7,433 nucleotides of DNA, taken from assembly GCA_016191895.1 (NCBI GenBank), contig JACPVD010000214.1, positions 1-7,433 of the forward strand, in the 5' to 3' direction. Made by a program: the position numbers and the translations under genes. Positions 6,612-7,433 of this stretch are shown one piece after another (within the stretch, counting starts at the first letter, position 1; every line of letters starts with the position of its first letter). The notes beneath the pieces are model-generated. The model was given only the letters and a program-made list of their open reading frames with translations, had not been told where the DNA came from and made no database searches. The stretch comes from Chloroflexota bacterium. Lineage in GTDB: Bacteria; Chloroflexota; Anaerolineae; Anaerolineales; Villigracilaceae.

Positions 6612-7008
6612 CGGAGATTACGGGAGGAATGCGGCGCGCCTTCTCGCGCAGGCGGATGAAATATTCGGCGGCAAACAACCCGCCAGCCAGGCCGAGGATG
6701 ACATAAAGGGTGACGAGGCGGCCAAGTTGAAGCCATGCGAGCGTTGCGCCATATACACCGGCCCATAACGCCTGCCTCACAATGACGTTCGATTCGATGG
6801 GATGTTCATCGGGGAAGCGGCGGTGTAAAAAATAAACGACGGGAAGCGCCGTACCTGTGAGCGCCATGATGCCCAGCACGAAAAACCCCCAGCGCGCCCA
6901 AACGAGGGGGGGGATTTGAAAAAAGAAGATGAGCAATCCCAACCCGCCCCAGCCGATGAGCATCAGGGCAAGAGAGGAGGTCATGGTTTGTTTGAAGTAG
7001 TGTTGCAT
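6595..7008 (-). CDS. Small four-helix integral membrane protein, function unknown
   Basis: I do not recognise this 137-residue protein. Four hydrophobic segments can be seen at about 11-31, 38-61, 76-96 and 98-117. Positive charges fall in the 2-3 loop (HRRFPDEHP) and after the last helix (RLREKARR), which fits both ends facing the cytoplasm. The tail ends in an acidic DDDAS. There is no signal peptide cleavage site and no catalytic motif. It is the first gene of the selA operon and overlaps selA by 17 bp, so its expression is tied to selA even if its role is unrelated. The start is taken as the ATG at 7008, seven bases after a TATAAT. A second ATG at codon 9 is possible, and neither has a Shine-Dalgarno site. 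A run of eight C on the coding strand (6906-6913) lies in the first quarter. That the gene is real is likely from its overlap and membrane pattern. Confidence 0.75.
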   Translation of the reverse strand: MQHYFKQTMTSSLALMLIGWGGLGLLIFFFQIPPLVWARWGFFVLGIMALTGTALPVVYFLHRRFPDEHPIESNVIVRQALWAGVYGATLAWLQLGRLVTLYVILGLAGGLFAAEYFIRLREKARRIPPVISDDDAS

Positions 7009-7021
7009 TGAGGGGATTATA
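7009..7021 (-). promoter_or_regulatory. -10 box of the selA operon, probably giving a leaderless message
   Basis: Read on the - strand, a perfect TATAAT spans 7021-7016 and is followed by exactly seven bases (CCCCTCA) and then the ATG at 7008. A start site at the normal distance would fall on or next to that ATG, leaving no room for a ribosome binding site. No convincing -35 hexamer is visible. The best at a 17-bp spacer is GATAAT, which overlaps the opposing -10 box. Confidence 0.6.
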
Positions 7022-7034
7022 CTTCGGTTGCAGG

Positions 7035-7047
7035 TATAATTATCAGC
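7035..7047 (+). promoter_or_regulatory. -10 box of the divergent + strand unit
   Basis: TATAAT at 7035-7040 is followed by seven bases (TATCAGC) and an ATG at 7048. With the opposing box it forms the inverted repeat ATTATAC (7016-7022) / GTATAAT (7034-7040) with an 11-base spacer. A start site near 7047 would give a leader of about 20 bases carrying AAAGGGA before the ATG at 7068. The position expected for a -35 element (7012-7017, GGGGAT) does not match consensus and overlaps the - strand promoter. Confidence 0.55.
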
Positions 7048-7067
7048 ATGAAAGGGAAAAAAATCCT

Positions 7068-7140
7068 ATGGCGTTGGCGCCTGAAGCCATGCCGCTGGAA
7101 ACAGACGTACATGGCGTTATCCGCGTCCGTCATACGCGCG
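7068..7140 (+). pseudogene. Probable N-terminal remnant of a DUF433 antitoxin-like gene
   Basis: From the ATG at 7068 the frame reads MALAPEAMPLETDVHGVIRV and then RHTRV. From memory, this closely resembles the first 25 or so residues of DUF433 proteins, which run PLxTDxxGVIRVGGTRVTLDTVV and which are often found as presumed antitoxins beside PIN-domain toxins. After TRV the likeness stops: the next residues (IREIFHERI) do not fit the family, and the frame runs into the nitroreductase gene in another phase, ending at 7229. AAAGGGA lies about ten bases upstream and a -10 box at 7035-7040, so the expression signals of the lost gene seem to survive. An alternative is a chance match in a short stretch, and a family search would settle it. 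Confidence 0.45.
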
Positions 7141-7158
7141 TAATAAGGGAGATTTTTC

Positions 7159-7433
7159 ATGAACGTATCCGAAGCTGTTCGCCTGAAACGCGCTGTGAGA
7201 AAATTTCAAGATGCGCCACTGGCCGATGACGCAGTTCGCGCAATTCTCAACGCCGGGCGCAGGTCGCAATCTTCCAAGAACAATCAGGCGTGGCGTTTTA
7301 TCGCCATTCGCGATAAAGCCATTTTGAAAGAGTTGTCGCAGTGCGGCCAATGGGCGGGACACATCGCCGGCGCGGCGCTATGCGTTGCCATTCTCACCCC
7401 CGACCCGGCGGAAAAATTTCAGATCATGTTCGA
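7159..7433 (+). CDS. Nitroreductase-family FMN oxidoreductase, N-terminal part
   Basis: The frame opens with ATG at 7159, preceded by AAGGGAG at 7146-7152, a good ribosome binding site. It runs without a stop to the end of the window, giving 91 full codons. The start MNVSEAVRLKRAVRKFQDAP has the R-x-x-R-x-F block that binds the FMN phosphate in this family. Residues 33-43, AGRRSQSSKNNQ, followed by AWRFIAI, match the conserved S/P-S-x-x-N-x-Q-x-W segment of the dimer and flavin site. Such enzymes reduce nitro compounds, quinones or flavins with NAD(P)H in the cytoplasm. The substrate cannot be inferred from the N-terminal half. The gene is cut by the window and not obviously broken. It lies 18 bases after the DUF433-like remnant and may now use that unit's promoter. 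Confidence 0.85.
   Translation, partial: MNVSEAVRLKRAVRKFQDAPLADDAVRAILNAGRRSQSSKNNQAWRFIAIRDKAILKELSQCGQWAGHIAGAALCVAILTPDPAEKFQIMF

Noticed and set aside
7048..7143. A 31-codon frame (MKGKKILWRWRLKP onward), possibly a leaderless basic peptide.
   Set aside because: It overlaps in another phase the DUF433-like frame, whose start has a proper ribosome binding site. No independent support for translation.

Overview
The window looks like ordinary chromosome from a moderately GC-rich bacterium, most likely Chloroflexota of the Anaerolineae type. That placement is an inference from protein sequence style: a PrmC with an NLPY motif, an RF1 reading GGQNVQ after the catalytic glutamine, and a DUF433-like remnant. 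No taxonomic marker gene is present. Almost everything concerns translation: termination, the tRNA t6A modification and selenocysteine synthesis.

Left half, + strand (about 1-2644): a leader hairpin is followed by prfA (release factor 1), prmC (the methyltransferase that modifies the release factor GGQ glutamine) and tsaC (threonylcarbamoyl-AMP synthase). The order is compact. prmC and tsaC overlap by ATGA, so these genes probably form one operon.

Convergent junction (2645-2952): 308 bases without a gene, crowded with inverted repeats. It holds a strong bidirectional terminator hairpin (2721-2763), a perfect palindrome with 21-bp arms and a GAA loop (2833-2877), an imperfect inverted repeat flanking that palindrome (2794-2807 / 2903-2918), and a further hairpin (2924-2957) that overlaps the tsaD stop codon.

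Right half, - strand (7008 down to 2953): a four-gene tight operon, in transcription order a small four-helix membrane protein of unknown function, selA (selenocysteine synthase), an M24-family Xaa-Pro-type metallopeptidase, and tsaD. Neighbours overlap by 17 bp, lie 21 bp apart, and overlap by 1 or 16 bp. tsaC and tsaD, the two core catalytic genes of t6A synthesis, therefore face each other tail to tail.

Right edge: a divergent promoter region (about 7009-7047) carries two TATAAT boxes in mirror image, each exactly 7 nt from an ATG. On the + strand it leads into a short remnant that resembles the N-terminus of a DUF433 antitoxin-like protein, then into a nitroreductase-family gene cut by the window end.

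I found no clearly new multi-gene system. The points most worth a second look are the mirrored, possibly leaderless divergent promoters, the DUF433-like remnant, the nested palindromes at the convergent junction, and the variant active-site motifs in the RF1/PrmC pair.
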